62,809 bases of DNA, taken from Nostoc sp. FACHB-152 (lineage in GTDB: Bacteria > Cyanobacteriota > Cyanobacteriia > Cyanobacteriales > Nostocaceae). Location of the stretch: NCBI RefSeq assembly GCF_014697475.1, contig NZ_JACJRV010000039.1, forward strand, positions 1 to 62,809, written 5' to 3'. Position 1 is the first letter of the stretch. Each line of letters starts with the position of its first letter. Both the position numbers and the translations under genes were made by a program. Of the stretch, positions 17,117-28,325 are shown one piece after another. Under the pieces are notes generated by a model that worked only from the letters and a program-made list of their open reading frames with translations, was not told the DNA's origin and ran no database searches.

Positions 17117-20100
17117 TCACTGTTGGATTGGTATTTCAATTACAAACTCAGTTCCTTTGCCAAGAGTAGAATTACAAGCTAATTGACCCTTATGTTTATC
17201 TACAACTACCTGATAACTAATAGATAATCCTAATCCCGTACCACTACCTACTGGTTTAGTAGTAAAAAATGGATCAAATATTTTCTGCCTGACTGCTTCT
17301 GTCATTCCAGAACCATTATCAGCAATCCGAATTCGTAAAGTATTTGAGCCTGTTATTTCAGTAGAAATGCAAATTTGTGGTTTAGTTAATTGTTCAGAGT
17401 TTTCTTCTAAAGCATCGATCGCATTACTCACAATATTCATAAATACCTGATTAAGTTGACCAGCATAACAAAAAACTTCGGGTATTTTTGCATATTCTTT
17501 GATAACTTCTATTTCCGGAGAATCGTTCTTTTCCTTCAAGCGGTGCTGCAAAATCATTAAGGTGTTGTCAATACCTTCATGAATATCAACAGCCTTCATT
17601 TCCGATTCATCCAAGCGTGAGAAGTTACGTAAACCTAAAACTATATTGCGAATCCGGGAACTACCAACCTTCATAGAATCAAGAATTTTAAGCAAATCTT
17701 TAGCTAAAAAATCTACATCAATCTCTGCTGCTTTTGCTTCAACTAAATCTGAAGGATTGGCACATTCTTGCTGATATATAGCTAGTAAATCTAGTAAATC
17801 TTGGACATATTCACTAGCATGATCAATGTTGCCATGAATAAAGTTAATTGGATTATTAATTTCATGAGCAATCCCCGCAACCATTTGACCCAAAGAAGAC
17901 ATTTTTTCGCTTTGTACTAATTGGGTTTGTGTGCGTTGCAGCTCTTGCAGAGCTTCTTGCAGATGTTGATTTTTTTTGTTTAATTCTTGTGTTCTAGCTT
18001 CTACTTTTTCTTCTAAGCTATGGCTGTATTCCTCCAAGCTTTGATTCGCTTGTGCCAGATTGTTGTAGAGAATGGCATTCTCTAAAGAAATGGCTGCTTG
18101 AGTGGTGAGAAGTTTGAGAATTTCGACGCGATCGCGTGTAAATGCACCTGTAGTCAAATTATTCTCTAAATAAAGAATTCCCAGCAGTTTACCTTGATTG
18201 ATAATTGGAATACACAACAGGCTCTTAGGATGTTCATGGATAATATAGCGATCGCCTGCTAAGAAATCAACAGTTTTAGCATCATCAACCACAAACACTT
18301 CTCCAGTGCGCTTCACATATTTCATCAATGTCATGGGAACATCGTTGCTAGACTCCAAAGAAATTGATGGAAACTGTGTAGAAATAGGTGCAGATGTTGA
18401 ACTAGAACTAATAGCTATGACACTCAATTCTAACTTTCCGTCTTCACTCAAAATCAACGCAGATTTAGAAGCTCCGGCATTCTCCATCACAACTTGCATT
18501 AATGTAGCCAGCAGTTGCTCCATCTCAATTTCTCCAGAGAGTGCTTGAGAAGCCTTAATAACAACTGCTAAATCTAGCGAATCAGAAATGCTTGTTTTAG
18601 AACCTATGAGTGTTGTGTAACTACTTTGGTGTGATAGCGGTTCAGAAGTAGGAACAGTAGTATTTTCAACGGATTGGAAGCCAAGTTTTTCTTGCTGAAG
18701 TATTGGTAGAAGTAATTTAGGATAGCGTGTTGCTAAATCGTCAACTTTGGCTTTTGCTCCCCAACGAACATAGCAATAATAAGCATCAGTAAGATATGTT
18801 TGGGCAATTTTTTCTTTGCCCCATTCGAGATAAAATCTAGCCGCCAGTTCATTAGCTAAAGCTTCTTCATTAATGTAATCATTTTCTTTAGCACCATAAA
18901 TGGCACAATCATAAAATTCTATTGCTTTAATATAATTACCTGTAACGCGATATCTTTCAGCCTCCACTAAATAAAATTTGTGTAAATAATTCATTGGCGC
19001 ATGAGCCGCCCATTTCTGAAACTTTTGTTGATTAGCTTGTACTTTATCAATAATGTGTTTTTTTTCAGAATTAGATGCATCAGAATAAATTGCTATTCTT
19101 GCTAGAGAATCGTAAAAATGGAAAAGTGGAAAGTGCAGTTGTCCTGTCACACTTTCTAAATATTTTCCTGCTAATGCGGCATTGTTCACTGCTTGAGCAA
19201 AATCTTGAAATAGGTAGCTCAAATATAGTTTGCTCAAATATAAAGATAAAAGACTACTTCCATCTTTACTTAAAAGGTGAAACTGTAACATTTTCTCTTC
19301 GTCGTAGGCTTCACCCTTTAAAAGACAAGGGTTTTTCTCCTGACCTAGCAAGTTTAAGACACTTTGTCTATAGATGGCATTCCAGTGAAATGTTCTCTCT
19401 TGTTTGATTTGGGCAATGGCATAACTGTAGGTTGCCATCTCCTGTGCTAACAGTGTTAGTTCTTTACCGATGAAATACGAAGAGCAGGAATAATTGTAAA
19501 GAGAATAGGCAGCATATTCTAAATCTCCTGTTTCCAGCCCAGCCGCATAAGCTTCCAGCAGAGATGATAATATTTCTCTGGCGTGTTCCTTCCAATGCCG
19601 AATAACTGCATTAAAAGAATTAATAATTTTTGCTTCAATTTCTTTCGTATTAAACTTATTCAAAATGAGCAAAGCTAGTTTGCCAAATTTATGACCAGAT
19701 TCAATATCTTCTATTACACAACAAAGAATAACTCCGTAATTGAGGTACGCGAATGAAGATAAGGAAGCATTACCATACTGAACTGATAACTTAATTTGCT
19801 TAAATATCAGCAAAGGGAAAAGTGCAGGCACACTTTGATAAGCAGGAGAAATTGTACTAGAGATAATCCGCATTATGGCTAGTGGTTGCGCGGCTGTCAT
19901 CTCTGGTAGATTAATTAAATCTTCAATACATTTCCCACTTAAATCTGATGTGATTTCTGCCATTGCTATCTGAAAATCAGACTGACTGGGATTATTAGAA
20001 AATTCTACTCCTAATAACTTTAAAAAAGGTAGTGCAATATTGACGGCTTCTAGTGCTTTATCCTGTGTGCCGTAAGCTTGAATTTTAACTTCATAAACTT

Positions 20101-22798
20101 TGACTTTTTCTAGTAATGTTTTAGCTTGTGCTAACACAACATCAACTAATTGCTCCATCTGTTCAAATTCACCAGCTAGGTATGCTGCTTCTACTGCTGT
20201 TTCATACAAAGCTAAAGTGAATTCATATTGTGTTTCCCAGCTATCAGATGAGAGGAGTTCAATCCCAGTCATTAAATACTTTATGGCTGCTGTATAAGCT
20301 GTAGATGTTAAAGCTTTGCGCCCCGCCATAAAATTCATTTGGGCGATTTCATCACGCTTTGTCTGGTCAGTGATCAGTTCTAATGCAGTATTGAATTGAT
20401 TGACAAGCTGAAAAATCTTGTTTCCCCGTTCTGCTACTGGAATATTTTCTAACAGTAATAAGCCAATTTTTAAATGAATTTGCTTTATTTGATGTTCGGG
20501 AATTAAAGAATAAGCAGCTTGTTGTACTCTGTCATGTATAAATTTGTATTTAGGAGCTTGAAACGTACTATTGTCAAATTCTGGATGATTTGCACTTTTG
20601 AGAATTTCTGCTGAACTATTACTATTTTGAAATAACTTATAAAGCTCAGTCTGAGGTAACACTATCCCCTCATGTAGAGCTATCCATAAGTCAGATGCTG
20701 TCTCTAATACAGATTTATCGTTGATAATTGCCAGAGTTCTTAAGTCAAATTCATTACCAATACAAGCCGCCAGTTTCAAAACATCTTGCGTAATTATTGG
20801 CAACTTCTCTATTTGCTGGGCAATGAACTCTACAACATCATCTGTTAGAGCTAATGCCTGGATTGCTGCTAAATCATATTGCCAGTAACCTACATCAAAG
20901 TTAAGTTTAATTATGCCATCCTGATGTAAAGATTTAAGAAATTGAGTTGCAAAGAAGGGATTACCTTTGGTCTTGGCAAACACCATTTGGCACAGAGGAA
21001 TGGAAATTTCTTCATGACAGCTAAGGGTATCACTAATCAAAAAATTTAAATTAGCTTGATTTAGAGGTGCTAGGGTAATTTGATGAATATTAGCTCCCGC
21101 TTTTTCAATTTCTTTTAATGTTAAGCAAAGTGGGTGTGCTGGGTAAACTTCATTGTCTCGATATGCACCAATTAGGAGCAAATCTCCGTCAGTCTGAGTA
21201 ACTTTCGTTTCTTCATTAACTTCCCAAGGCTCGCCATCCAATATAGGAGTCCATAAGTTCTGTTTTGTTTCTCTAGAAACTAAGCTAGAGTTTTGATTGG
21301 TGGCATTAGTTTGACTCATCAATAGTTGAATAAACTTCAAAGAAGCTGAGTCTGCCCATTGCAAGTCATCTAAAAAAATAACTAGAGGATGCTCTTTAGT
21401 ACTGAATACTTGAATGAATCTTTGAAATAATAAATAAAATCGGTTTTGAGCAGCGTTACTAGAGAGATCAAGCACTGCTGGCTGCTTACCAATAATTTGT
21501 TCCAGTGCAGGAATTACATCGATAATTACCTGTGCTTGTTCACCCAATACCAAGAGAATTTTCTCTTTCCACTGTTGAATTTGATCATCACTTTCTGACA
21601 GGATTTGCTCCATTAAATCCTGAAAAGCTTGTACTAATGCTGATAAGGGAACATCACGTTGGAATTGATCAAATTTACCTTTGATGAAATAACTTTGCTG
21701 TCTAGCAATTGGTTTATGTACTTCATTAACTACTGCGGTTTTACCAATCCCAGAGAAACCAGCGACTAATATCATTTCTGTCGCACCTTTGGCTACTCGC
21801 TCAAAGGCTGCAAGTAAGGTAGCAACTTCTTGTTCACGACCATAGAGTTTTTCTGGGATGAGAAAACGGTCGGAAATATCTTTGGTGGCTAACTCGAAGG
21901 TGGTAAAATTACCGTTTTCTTGCCATTGGTTGTAGCAAACTTCTAAATCGTACTTCAGTCCGTAGGCACTTTGATAGCGGTCTTCGGCATTTTTAGCCAT
22001 CAACTTGCTCACAATTGCCGACAAAATTGACGGATGATGAGGATTAATTTGGTTGACGGTTGGTGGTTGTTTAGCAATGTGAGCGTGAACTAACTCCATC
22101 GGTTCAGTATTGGTGAAGGGTAACTGTCCGGTCAGGAGTTCAAAAAAGGTGACACCTAAAGAATAAAAATCGCTGCGATAATCAATACCACGGTTCATTC
22201 TGCCTGTTTGTTCAGGAGATATGTAAGCTAGTGTTCCTTCTAAGACGTTGGGATTTGTCAGGTGTTGAACTTCTCTTGGCAGAAGAGTGGCAATACTGAA
22301 GTCGATAATTTTGACTTCTAGGGTACTGGGGTTGATGAGGATGTTGGCAGGTTTAATATCTTTATGAATAATCCGACTGCGATGCAATACTTCTAAGGTA
22401 GATGCGATCGCAATGACAATAGGAAAAAATTCTTTAAGTGTAAACCCTGATTCTTGTAACACCTTGTTATGCCGTACCAAGTCTTTGAGCGATATCCCGC
22501 CAAAGTCCTCCATGATTAAGGCATAGCCATTGCGATAGTTTTCTAAACACAGAGGTTGAACTATACCTGGTAAGTTGAGGTTTTTGGTAATTGTATACTG
22601 ATTACGGAATTGAGCAATTTCACTGAAGGTAGGATACTCACTGCGAATCAGTTTAATGACCACAGGTATTTGGTCTTGTTCTCTAATACCGCGATAAACT
22701 AATGTCTTGCTGCCACAATAGATTTGTTCTAAGATTCGATATCCAGCAAGAGAGAATGCTTTATCAGATAAGGCTAACATTGCAGCAGTGTTCATCAT
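17117..22798 (-). CDS. Dual Ser/Thr kinase-AAA ATPase-GAF-histidine kinase
   Basis: This 1893-residue protein has, in order: a Hanks kinase domain (about 15-285; VIKLIR Lys, HKDIKPANI at about 140, DFS in place of DFG); an AAA/STAND-type ATPase (Walker A GFSGIGKT at about 345, [20 protein letters not shown] as Walker B); a long helical TPR-like region; a GAF domain (about 1415-1570); a coiled coil; a histidine kinase (phospho-acceptor in [12 protein letters not shown], about 1644); and an ATP-binding domain ending [13 protein letters not shown] (about 1851). This is the HstK-like dual kinase design of heterocystous cyanobacteria. No receiver domain is fused, so a separate response regulator is expected. 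It is convergent with the terpene synthase-P450 pair; a link to that pathway is conjecture. Confidence 0.93.
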   Translation of the reverse strand: MMNTAAMLALSDKAFSLAGYRILEQIYCGSKTLVYRGIREQDQIPVVIKLIRSEYPTFSEIAQFRNQYTITKNLNLPGIVQPLCLENYRNGYALIMEDFGGISLKDLVRHNKVLQESGFTLKEFFPIVIAIASTLEVLHRSRIIHKDIKPANILINPSTLEVKIIDFSIATLLPREVQHLTNPNVLEGTLAYISPEQTGRMNRGIDYRSDFYSLGVTFFELLTGQLPFTNTEPMELVHAHIAKQPPTVNQINPHHPSILSAIVSKLMAKNAEDRYQSAYGLKYDLEVCYNQWQENGNFTTFELATKDISDRFLIPEKLYGREQEVATLLAAFERVAKGATEMILVAGFSGIGKTAVVNEVHKPIARQQSYFIKGKFDQFQRDVPLSALVQAFQDLMEQILSESDDQIQQWKEKILLVLGEQAQVIIDVIPALEQIIGKQPAVLDLSSNAAQNRFYLLFQRFIQVFSTKEHPLVIFLDDLQWADSASLKFIQLLMSQTNATNQNSSLVSRETKQNLWTPILDGEPWEVNEETKVTQTDGDLLLIGAYRDNEVYPAHPLCLTLKEIEKAGANIHQITLAPLNQANLNFLISDTLSCHEEISIPLCQMVFAKTKGNPFFATQFLKSLHQDGIIKLNFDVGYWQYDLAAIQALALTDDVVEFIAQQIEKLPIITQDVLKLAACIGNEFDLRTLAIINDKSVLETASDLWIALHEGIVLPQTELYKLFQNSNSSAEILKSANHPEFDNSTFQAPKYKFIHDRVQQAAYSLIPEHQIKQIHLKIGLLLLENIPVAERGNKIFQLVNQFNTALELITDQTKRDEIAQMNFMAGRKALTSTAYTAAIKYLMTGIELLSSDSWETQYEFTLALYETAVEAAYLAGEFEQMEQLVDVVLAQAKTLLEKVKVYEVKIQAYGTQDKALEAVNIALPFLKLLGVEFSNNPSQSDFQIAMAEITSDLSGKCIEDLINLPEMTAAQPLAIMRIISSTISPAYQSVPALFPLLIFKQIKLSVQYGNASLSSFAYLNYGVILCCVIEDIESGHKFGKLALLILNKFNTKEIEAKIINSFNAVIRHWKEHAREILSSLLEAYAAGLETGDLEYAAYSLYNYSCSSYFIGKELTLLAQEMATYSYAIAQIKQERTFHWNAIYRQSVLNLLGQEKNPCLLKGEAYDEEKMLQFHLLSKDGSSLLSLYLSKLYLSYLFQDFAQAVNNAALAGKYLESVTGQLHFPLFHFYDSLARIAIYSDASNSEKKHIIDKVQANQQKFQKWAAHAPMNYLHKFYLVEAERYRVTGNYIKAIEFYDCAIYGAKENDYINEEALANELAARFYLEWGKEKIAQTYLTDAYYCYVRWGAKAKVDDLATRYPKLLLPILQQEKLGFQSVENTTVPTSEPLSHQSSYTTLIGSKTSISDSLDLAVVIKASQALSGEIEMEQLLATLMQVVMENAGASKSALILSEDGKLELSVIAISSSSTSAPISTQFPSISLESSNDVPMTLMKYVKRTGEVFVVDDAKTVDFLAGDRYIIHEHPKSLLCIPIINQGKLLGILYLENNLTTGAFTRDRVEILKLLTTQAAISLENAILYNNLAQANQSLEEYSHSLEEKVEARTQELNKKNQHLQEALQELQRTQTQLVQSEKMSSLGQMVAGIAHEINNPINFIHGNIDHASEYVQDLLDLLAIYQQECANPSDLVEAKAAEIDVDFLAKDLLKILDSMKVGSSRIRNIVLGLRNFSRLDESEMKAVDIHEGIDNTLMILQHRLKEKNDSPEIEVIKEYAKIPEVFCYAGQLNQVFMNIVSNAIDALEENSEQLTKPQICISTEITGSNTLRIRIADNGSGMTEAVRQKIFDPFFTTKPVGSGTGLGLSISYQVVVDKHKGQLACNSTLGKGTEFVIEIPIQQ

Positions 22799-22916
22799 AT
22801 TTTTACTGTGCTTAGTATTCCCTTTAAATTAAATGATTTAACGTCGAAAGTTGTTTTTCGCTAATTGGGTCGATTGCGTACTTGCTGCGAATCAAAGCTA
22901 TTACCTTGAAGCTTCT

Positions 22917-22962
22917 GATACTAAGTTACGTTCAGAAGTAGTATTCCTACTCTCCTACTCCC
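22917..22962. repeat. Repeat flanking the PIN gene, upstream copy
   Basis: GATACTAAGTTACGTTCAGA followed by AGTAGTATTCCTACTCTCC is nearly the same as 23889-23932. Its core has inverted ends (ATACTA...TAGTAT). The remainder of 22799-23370 shows no gene. Confidence 0.75.
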
Positions 22963-23370
22963 CTACTCCCCCGCGCTCTTAATGATATTTAGTGCGCCCC
23001 TGTTAACTTTGGTGCTGTCCCTCTAAGGGCGAGCTTGATGGCGATGGATTGTATTTTTTTCTGGGAACAAAACAACTGTTCCGTGTCATCACTAAAGTAG
23101 TTCAACTCATGATGATTCCGTGCATCTTAAAGTGGCACATCAAATCTGAAATCACCCTAGTTTTACTTGTATTTAATTATGTAAGTTTAAATTAATGCTA
23201 ATTCAGATAATGCCTGTCTATATTGATATTCGCTTGATTAATCATCTCAGCGATCGCTGGTTTACCACCAAACACCTGACTACTGACCATGCTTCATTGT
23301 CAGCAGCCTAAATACAAGCTTATTAAATGCTTATTCGCTGCATTCATCCAGTCCATAATGGGAGTTAAAA

Positions 23371-23814
23371 GTGTTCAGGATTTTAGTTGATGCCGATTTA
23401 ATATTAGATGCTTTAATGAACCGCCACAAATTAACCAAAGATGTCAGAGAATTATTAGATGCTGGGCATCCCTCAATACATATCTATTTAACAGATATTG
23501 GCTGGCAAAAAATTGCTGCTTACACCAGTCGCTTGCAAAATACACAAATTGCGGAGATGGTAATTGAGTGGTTACAAGAAAAAATTAGGATTTGTATTGT
23601 TGATCAGCATATGGTGCAAACAGCACGCTCTTTACCTCTGAGAGATTTTGAATCGGCTGTCGAGTTAGTTTGCGTCACTGATCAAGCCCTAGATGCGATC
23701 GTTACCCATAAACCAGAAGATTTTGCTCAAGCACCAAATCAACTGTGGGTTTGGTCAGTAGCAGACTTGTGGTTGCGCGCAAAATTAGAAAGACAGTTAC
23801 AAAAATGTCTTTAA
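23371..23814 (+). CDS. PIN-domain protein (putative ribonuclease, VapC-like)
   Basis: The 147-residue protein starts MFRILVDADLILDAL, with the first PIN acidic residue at Asp7, and ends with RDFESAVELVCVTDQALDAI followed by VTHKPEDF, the usual central and C-terminal PIN motifs. PIN domains are metal-dependent RNases, often toxins. No antitoxin gene of the usual kind lies directly upstream; the XRE gene 360 bases downstream is the only nearby DNA-binding candidate. The start is a GTG with GGGAG eight bases upstream. The last 20 residues (WSVADLWLRAKLERQLQ) extend past the minimal domain. A toxin role is an inference. Confidence 0.8.
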   Translation: MFRILVDADLILDALMNRHKLTKDVRELLDAGHPSIHIYLTDIGWQKIAAYTSRLQNTQIAEMVIEWLQEKIRICIVDQHMVQTARSLPLRDFESAVELVCVTDQALDAIVTHKPEDFAQAPNQLWVWSVADLWLRAKLERQLQKCL

Positions 23815-23888
23815 GGGATAGAGATTGGGGGCTAAAGGCTAGATTTTATACTTGTTTAAGCATTCTTAATAAAATGAGTCTCACTACT

Positions 23889-23932
23889 AATACTAAGTTG
23901 CGTCAGAAATAGTATTCCTACTCCCTACTCCC
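23889..23932. repeat. Repeat flanking the PIN gene, downstream copy
   Basis: AATACTAAGTTGCGTCAGAA followed by ATAGTATTCCTACTCCCTAC, a direct copy of 22917-22962. AATACTA and TAGTATT pair as a hairpin. The rest of 23815-24175 holds CCCTAACCCCTAGCC-type low-complexity sequence and the promoter region of the XRE gene. Confidence 0.75.
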
Positions 23933-24130
23933 AGCCCAAGTTACTATCTTTGATTGCAACTTGGGATAAATACAGTAATCTTTACTTTCAACTCCTTAAC
24001 CCTCTTTCCTGCTAATCACGGTAAAAACTCTCTTCCCTAGCCCCTAAACCCTAACCCCTAGCCTCTAGACCCTGTATTTAGGTGTAAAACTAAGTTTTTT
24101 TAAGGATTTTCTAGGCGCAGGTTTTGTTTG

Positions 24131-24147
24131 GTGCTAGGATCTAGCAC
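24131..24147. promoter_or_regulatory. Palindromic operator candidate before the XRE gene
   Basis: GTGCTAG-GAT-CTAGCAC is a perfect inverted repeat with 7-base arms, centred 37 bases before the GTG start of the XRE regulator. Such sites are typical targets of dimeric XRE-type repressors, so autoregulation is plausible. No binding data exist here. Confidence 0.5.
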
Positions 24148-24175
24148 TATAGATTGAGATAAAAGTGCTGTAGCT

Positions 24176-24520
24176 GTGAAACATAAGCCAAAACCGAGGA
24201 TCGCTTTGCTTCGTGAGAGAGCAGGGCTAACCCAGCTTGAACTATCGCGTCTTGTCGGCGTGACTGAAAGCACTATTCAAAACTGGGAAAGTGGCAGAAC
24301 TGGGACAGACCATATTGAGAGAATCATTAGGTTTTGCAAGGCTTTAAATTGCCAAGTAGAAGACCTAATTGAGTATGTGAACGAACCATTAGAAACACCT
24401 GTTGTAGCTAAACCAAGTTCAATAAATGAAGTACATCAACTCTTGGGTACTGAGGAACCAACCTCAGCTACTACTCATGAGAATGAACTGCCTCAAAAAC
24501 ACAAAGCTACATCTAGCTAA
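24176..24520 (+). CDS. XRE-family helix-turn-helix regulator
   Basis: A canonical HTH_3 domain covers about residues 8-65 (ALLRERAGLTQLELSRLVGV, then STIQNWESGR and ALNCQVEDLIEYV). A hydrophilic tail of about 45 residues follows, with no recognised domain. The likely start is GTG at 24176, directly in frame with the conserved KPKPRIALLRERAG region. The product is probably a small dimeric DNA-binding regulator; the perfect palindrome just upstream is a candidate target. It could act on the neighbouring PIN gene, but both genes are separately spaced and nothing shows a toxin-antitoxin pair. Confidence 0.9.
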   Translation: MKHKPKPRIALLRERAGLTQLELSRLVGVTESTIQNWESGRTGTDHIERIIRFCKALNCQVEDLIEYVNEPLETPVVAKPSSINEVHQLLGTEEPTSATTHENELPQKHKATSS

Positions 24521-24612
24521 CATCTCTATTGCGTAAATATACTACTGTTATAGCCTACAGTCCGTCCCTAGTGAAGGAACTGTAGGTAAACTCATAGTAG
24601 AGTTTTCATTAT

Positions 24613-25377
24613 TTACTCCTGAGGTGAAAAAGTTTGATGTTGCTGCCACAGGCTGTCTATTGTCACAAACTTATAACCTTGTTGTAACAATTGGGGAATC
24701 AGGACTTCTATTGTTGCAGCTACGTCTTGTCCGCCACAAACGCCATCGTGCAGAACAATTAAAGAACCGTTTTGTACTTGCTGGAGAACTCGCTGCACCA
24801 CAGTGGTAATTCCTGGCCTTACCCAGTCTTCTGGTACTACACTCCACATCACCGAACGGTAATTCCATTGACGGAATAATTGTAAAGTTTTCGGTGTAAA
24901 TAAACCGTTGGGGGGTCGAACATCCCGGACTTGTTCGGGAAGTAGGTTGCAACTATCGTAGATAGCAGCTTGGGTTTTTTCTAAACTTTCCTTGAGTTGA
25001 TAGGGAGAAAGTAAAGGAAAAGAACGATGATCGTAACCATGTAGACCGATCCAGTGATGGCGATCGCTCACTGCTTTAGCGACATCTGGCGCACGATTAA
25101 CACAAACACCCAACCAAAAAAAACTCGCTGGAATATTGTAGCGGTCTAAAACTTTTAATACCTGGGGTGTGTATTGGGGATGGGGGCCGTCGTCAAAAGT
25201 CAGTGCGATCGCTTTGGAGTTGCGATCGCCATGCCAAAGACACCGAGGAAAACTCGGTTGCAGAATCCGATAAACAAATGGAAACAGAGGCGCAAACTGC
25301 ATTACTAATCTTTTCGTAGCTTTCCCTAGTCTAGCTTGAGAATCTTGCCAATATTTGCTAACAGTCTGTTGATTCAA
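24613..25377 (-). CDS. Polysaccharide deacetylase family protein (NodB-like)
   Basis: Carbohydrate esterase family 4 motifs are all present: TFDDGP (residues 60-65, catalytic base and metal Asp), HGYDH (113-117, metal histidines; family consensus H(S/T)xxH, here with Gly-Tyr), RPPNG, WSVVPEDW and the final VLHDG. The enzyme class removes acetyl groups from N-acetylglucosamine polymers such as peptidoglycan or exopolysaccharide. The N-terminus has a hydrophobic stretch (LVMQFAPLFPFVYRIL) but no clear cleavable signal. Length of 254 is normal. Convergent with the XRE gene. Confidence 0.93.
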   Translation of the reverse strand: MNQQTVSKYWQDSQARLGKATKRLVMQFAPLFPFVYRILQPSFPRCLWHGDRNSKAIALTFDDGPHPQYTPQVLKVLDRYNIPASFFWLGVCVNRAPDVAKAVSDRHHWIGLHGYDHRSFPLLSPYQLKESLEKTQAAIYDSCNLLPEQVRDVRPPNGLFTPKTLQLFRQWNYRSVMWSVVPEDWVRPGITTVVQRVLQQVQNGSLIVLHDGVCGGQDVAATIEVLIPQLLQQGYKFVTIDSLWQQHQTFSPQE

Positions 25378-25761
25378 TAATATCCATCATCTCCTCATCC
25401 CTCTTTTATTAGTTCACAGAGAAAATATCGTCTCAAACCTAAACCTTTTAAAAGAAAATTGGCAAAACTTTCAACGAAAAAAAATGCTGATAATTTTTCT
25501 AAAATCTGCATAAATAGCTAAACATCAACAGATAAGACAATAGAAGCTCACTCAGCAAAGGCAAAACCCAAGTACTTGAATAGCTTTTGGAATTTAGGGC
25601 AAGTAGCTGATTTTTCAGTATTACTTTGGATTTGACCGTTCAACCCTAAGCCTTACAGCCGTTCATCTAAACTTATAAAGAGTTTGCATTTATTGAACTT
25701 GCCATTTAACTATTGAGTGTGTATTCAGAAAATTTGTAAAAGTTAAACAAGGAGAATCATC

Positions 25762-26211
25762 ATGAATTTATTGAAGATGTTCATCAAGCCAGCAAAGGTT
25801 TTGGCATTTGCTCTGTCATTTCTTATATTATGTTTCACTACGACAGCTATGGCAGTTCCAAATACTTTTGCTACCTTAATTATCACCGAAAAAGCTCAAA
25901 TTAAAGGTGGAAAATTCAGTATCGATACAACGACTCCAGCTTTACCTGCTACAACAGTGATTCGCTCTGCCAAACTTGTCTTAGCTCCTGGTGAAACAGG
26001 CACAATCAATAAAATTAAAATTACTGGATCAAATGGAATTGAATTTGGTTGTCAAAATATTAAAGTAAAGGATGGGGTTGATTTAATTAAAGCTTGTGGT
26101 GGCCCTGCGGTTTTAGAAGCAAGCGGCCCGATTACTTATGTAGCTGAAGGAAGTGATTTTGCACCGAAACGTAACACGCAGCTTCAAGTTGTTTTATCAG
26201 ATGATTTTTAG
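25762..26211 (+). CDS. Small secreted protein of unknown function
   Basis: A clear signal peptide (hydrophobic VLAFALSFLILCFTTTAMA, cleavage after AMA at about residue 31) is followed by about 118 residues rich in beta-prone sequence, with two cysteines (GCQNIK and KACGGP) that could form a disulfide in the periplasm. I recognise no family. A strong ribosome binding site (AAGGAG) lies eight bases before the ATG. The 384-base gap upstream (25378-25761) shows no gene and probably holds its promoter. A membrane-protein gene follows on the same strand. Confidence 0.8.
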   Translation: MNLLKMFIKPAKVLAFALSFLILCFTTTAMAVPNTFATLIITEKAQIKGGKFSIDTTTPALPATTVIRSAKLVLAPGETGTINKIKITGSNGIEFGCQNIKVKDGVDLIKACGGPAVLEASGPITYVAEGSDFAPKRNTQLQVVLSDDF

Positions 26212-26353
26212 ACAACAGTTTCAATTGGACTGACAAATATAAGACTGAGAAATAAATTGCTCTAGCCTGAATTTCAAGCACAAATATTTTGAAGTGAACC
26301 TGATTCAGATAATTTGTGCTTGGAATTTTTCTTACTATTTTCATCAATTATTT

Positions 26354-27022
26354 ATGTCAATAATTTATCCCTTAACACATTTAAGTATTGCATTCAGCGA
26401 ATGGATATTAATAGGCTGGGCAATTTATCGGTGGCGGCAATCAACCAGCCTCGCAATGATTATTTTGCCTATATTGCTAGCAAGTATTAGCTATGATAAT
26501 TTTATTCTTTCAATAGGAAGTCTAATTGGAGAAGGAGAGGTTTTAAAAACACTCAGTGCAATACGCTTTCTTTTACACTACTTAGTTGTACCACTATTTA
26601 TTGTAATTGGTGTTGAACTCGCTCACCGCGCCGGTGCTAGTTGGGCAAACAATATAGTCCGGATTTTATCTTGGGTGATTGCATTAGGACTTGCAGCGAT
26701 AGATATTGCCAATAACTATATAGGATTAGAACTACTTCCAGTTCAGTTTATGGGTATCTTACGCTATCATATCGCTAATCTGAGTGGCCCTCCAATGATC
26801 ACGATTGTAGTTAATCTGTTTGTCCTACTAATTGCTATAGGTATTTGGATTAGGCAGAAATGGTGGTGGTTATTTGTAGGAACCTTAGCTGCTCTTGTTG
26901 GTAACGCTATACCCGCCTCTTTAGTAGGTACACTTGCTGGTAGCACATCTGAATTTATAATGGCGATAAGTTTGTTGTTAACTGAAAATATTTCTAGTAA
27001 AATGCCTCGATTGAGTGTCTAA
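26354..27022 (+). CDS. Polytopic membrane protein of unknown function
   Basis: About seven hydrophobic helices span nearly the whole protein (for example IILPILLASISYDNFIL, FLLHYLVVPLFIVIGVELAH, IVRILSWVIALGLAAIDIA, WWWLFVGTLAALVGNAIPA). No transporter or enzyme motif is recognised. I prefer the ATG at 26354 (MSIIYPLTHLSIAFSEW); the frame extends upstream to a GTG at 26294. It follows the secreted-protein gene on the same strand, though 142 bases apart, so co-expression is only possible. Confidence 0.75.
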   Translation: MSIIYPLTHLSIAFSEWILIGWAIYRWRQSTSLAMIILPILLASISYDNFILSIGSLIGEGEVLKTLSAIRFLLHYLVVPLFIVIGVELAHRAGASWANNIVRILSWVIALGLAAIDIANNYIGLELLPVQFMGILRYHIANLSGPPMITIVVNLFVLLIAIGIWIRQKWWWLFVGTLAALVGNAIPASLVGTLAGSTSEFIMAISLLLTENISSKMPRLSV

Positions 27023-27415
27023 GCCCAAGGTATCTAAAGTATAAAAATCCTTTTTCCCTGTAAAAATTTAAAAAATCACATTGGATTTATTCTCTAAGGC
27101 TTGCCAACAGATAATAAATCTTTTTTTTACTCTTTTCTTAGCATTTTTATGGGTTCATTTTAAAAACAAATTATATTTTTACAAACAATTGCTACAAGTA
27201 GATAAACCATTTGTCATTTACCCAACAATTTAATAAAAAAACTTGATTTTGTAAGTAAAATTACATTCTATTAGCATAAAAACATTTTGTATTATAAATG
27301 ACTTATTTAACAATATATATGTTAGTAAATCAAAAGAAATAAATAATTTAAATTAACTTTTTATTTTTTTAATTGCCTATTATAGAAGTAGGTCAACTAC
27401 GTTTTAAGATAGATT
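27023..27415. other. AT-rich gap without a gene
   Basis: Very AT-rich sequence with T and A runs. No open frame or structured repeat is evident. It separates the membrane-protein gene from the PsiE-like gene and should contain the latter's promoter. Confidence 0.5.
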
Positions 27416-27919
27416 ATGCCAAAGCGTGTAATTAAAGAAGTCAATAGTTGGTTTGAGCGAGATAGAATTGTCAAAAATTTGGAAAGATTTCAAGACTTTA
27501 TCATTGTATCGCTTTGCCTTGGATTATTCTGCGTCATGCTGCTGAGGCTAGGAGATATGTTTTTCTCCTTTTTACATCCCTTAGATTTACGAGAAATTAC
27601 CTCGGATATACTGTTTATTTTGATTCTTGTTGAGTTATTTCGCCTACTTCTTGATTACTTACAAACGCAGCAAATCTCAGTAGGAGCAGCAGTAGAAATT
27701 ACTATGGTTTCTGCATTACGTGAGGTAATTTTACGCGGTGTATTAGAACTACAGCAGAGTCAACTGTTTGGAATTTCAGCATTTTTATTAGTTTTAGCAG
27801 TAATTTTTGTGGCTTTACCTTTGATGTCTGGTTTATTTGAACACGTTACTGCAAGCAAGCAAGAAACATTGTCAGAATCAACAGAAATGTTGTCTCATAA
27901 AGTTGTGGCTTCTGATTAG
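27416..27919 (+). CDS. PsiE-like (phosphate-starvation-inducible E family) membrane protein
   Basis: Four hydrophobic segments (IIVSLCLGLFCVMLLRLGDM, DILFILILVELFRLLLDYL, a central amphipathic stretch, and ISAFLLVLAVIFVALPLM) with the conserved VEITMVSALREVILRG block match the PsiE family, whose function is not established. Length of 167 is typical. No Pho box could be identified upstream. The 406-base gap after it (27920-28325) contains a weak TAGGGT/ACCCTA hairpin at about 27959-27989 and then the region before nifV. Confidence 0.8.
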   Translation: MPKRVIKEVNSWFERDRIVKNLERFQDFIIVSLCLGLFCVMLLRLGDMFFSFLHPLDLREITSDILFILILVELFRLLLDYLQTQQISVGAAVEITMVSALREVILRGVLELQQSQLFGISAFLLVLAVIFVALPLMSGLFEHVTASKQETLSESTEMLSHKVVASD

Positions 27920-28325
27920 TCATTACAACAATACAAGTGAGAAGTTTAACATTAAATTTAGGGTGCGTTAAGGTATTAATATACCCTACGCTACTTTTAT
28001 TTTGAATTTAGTTGACTTACCGTTAAGCAAAAGATACATTCTAAATAATGTTATGGCTTTTAGTTGATGTATTTTAAAGTACTCAGGATTTATAAATTAA
28101 TCTTATCCCACATTCAAAAGGAGAGAATTTACCCTTTTTAAATACCCCTTACTTAGTGGGCATTAAAGGCTGTCTGTTTGTCACATAATCTGTAGCAATC
28201 TTAAATCAAAGAAGTATAAATATGAATAGGATACTATTTTGCTTTTAGAGTATTATTTGTCAAATTTTGCTGATGCTTATTCAAGCTTAGACAGATAAAT
28301 CTCTTGTTTTGGAGAAATTAGAGAA

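Noticed and set aside
16881-17120. 79-codon minus-strand frame between the P450 and the dual kinase
   Set aside because: It consists of hairpin repeats (CCTCTCCC/GGGAGAGG) and low-complexity sequence, with no domain or ribosome site.
23371-24520. Classical VapBC toxin-antitoxin operon
   Set aside because: No small antitoxin gene overlaps or directly precedes the PIN gene, and the XRE gene is 360 bases downstream with its own leader.
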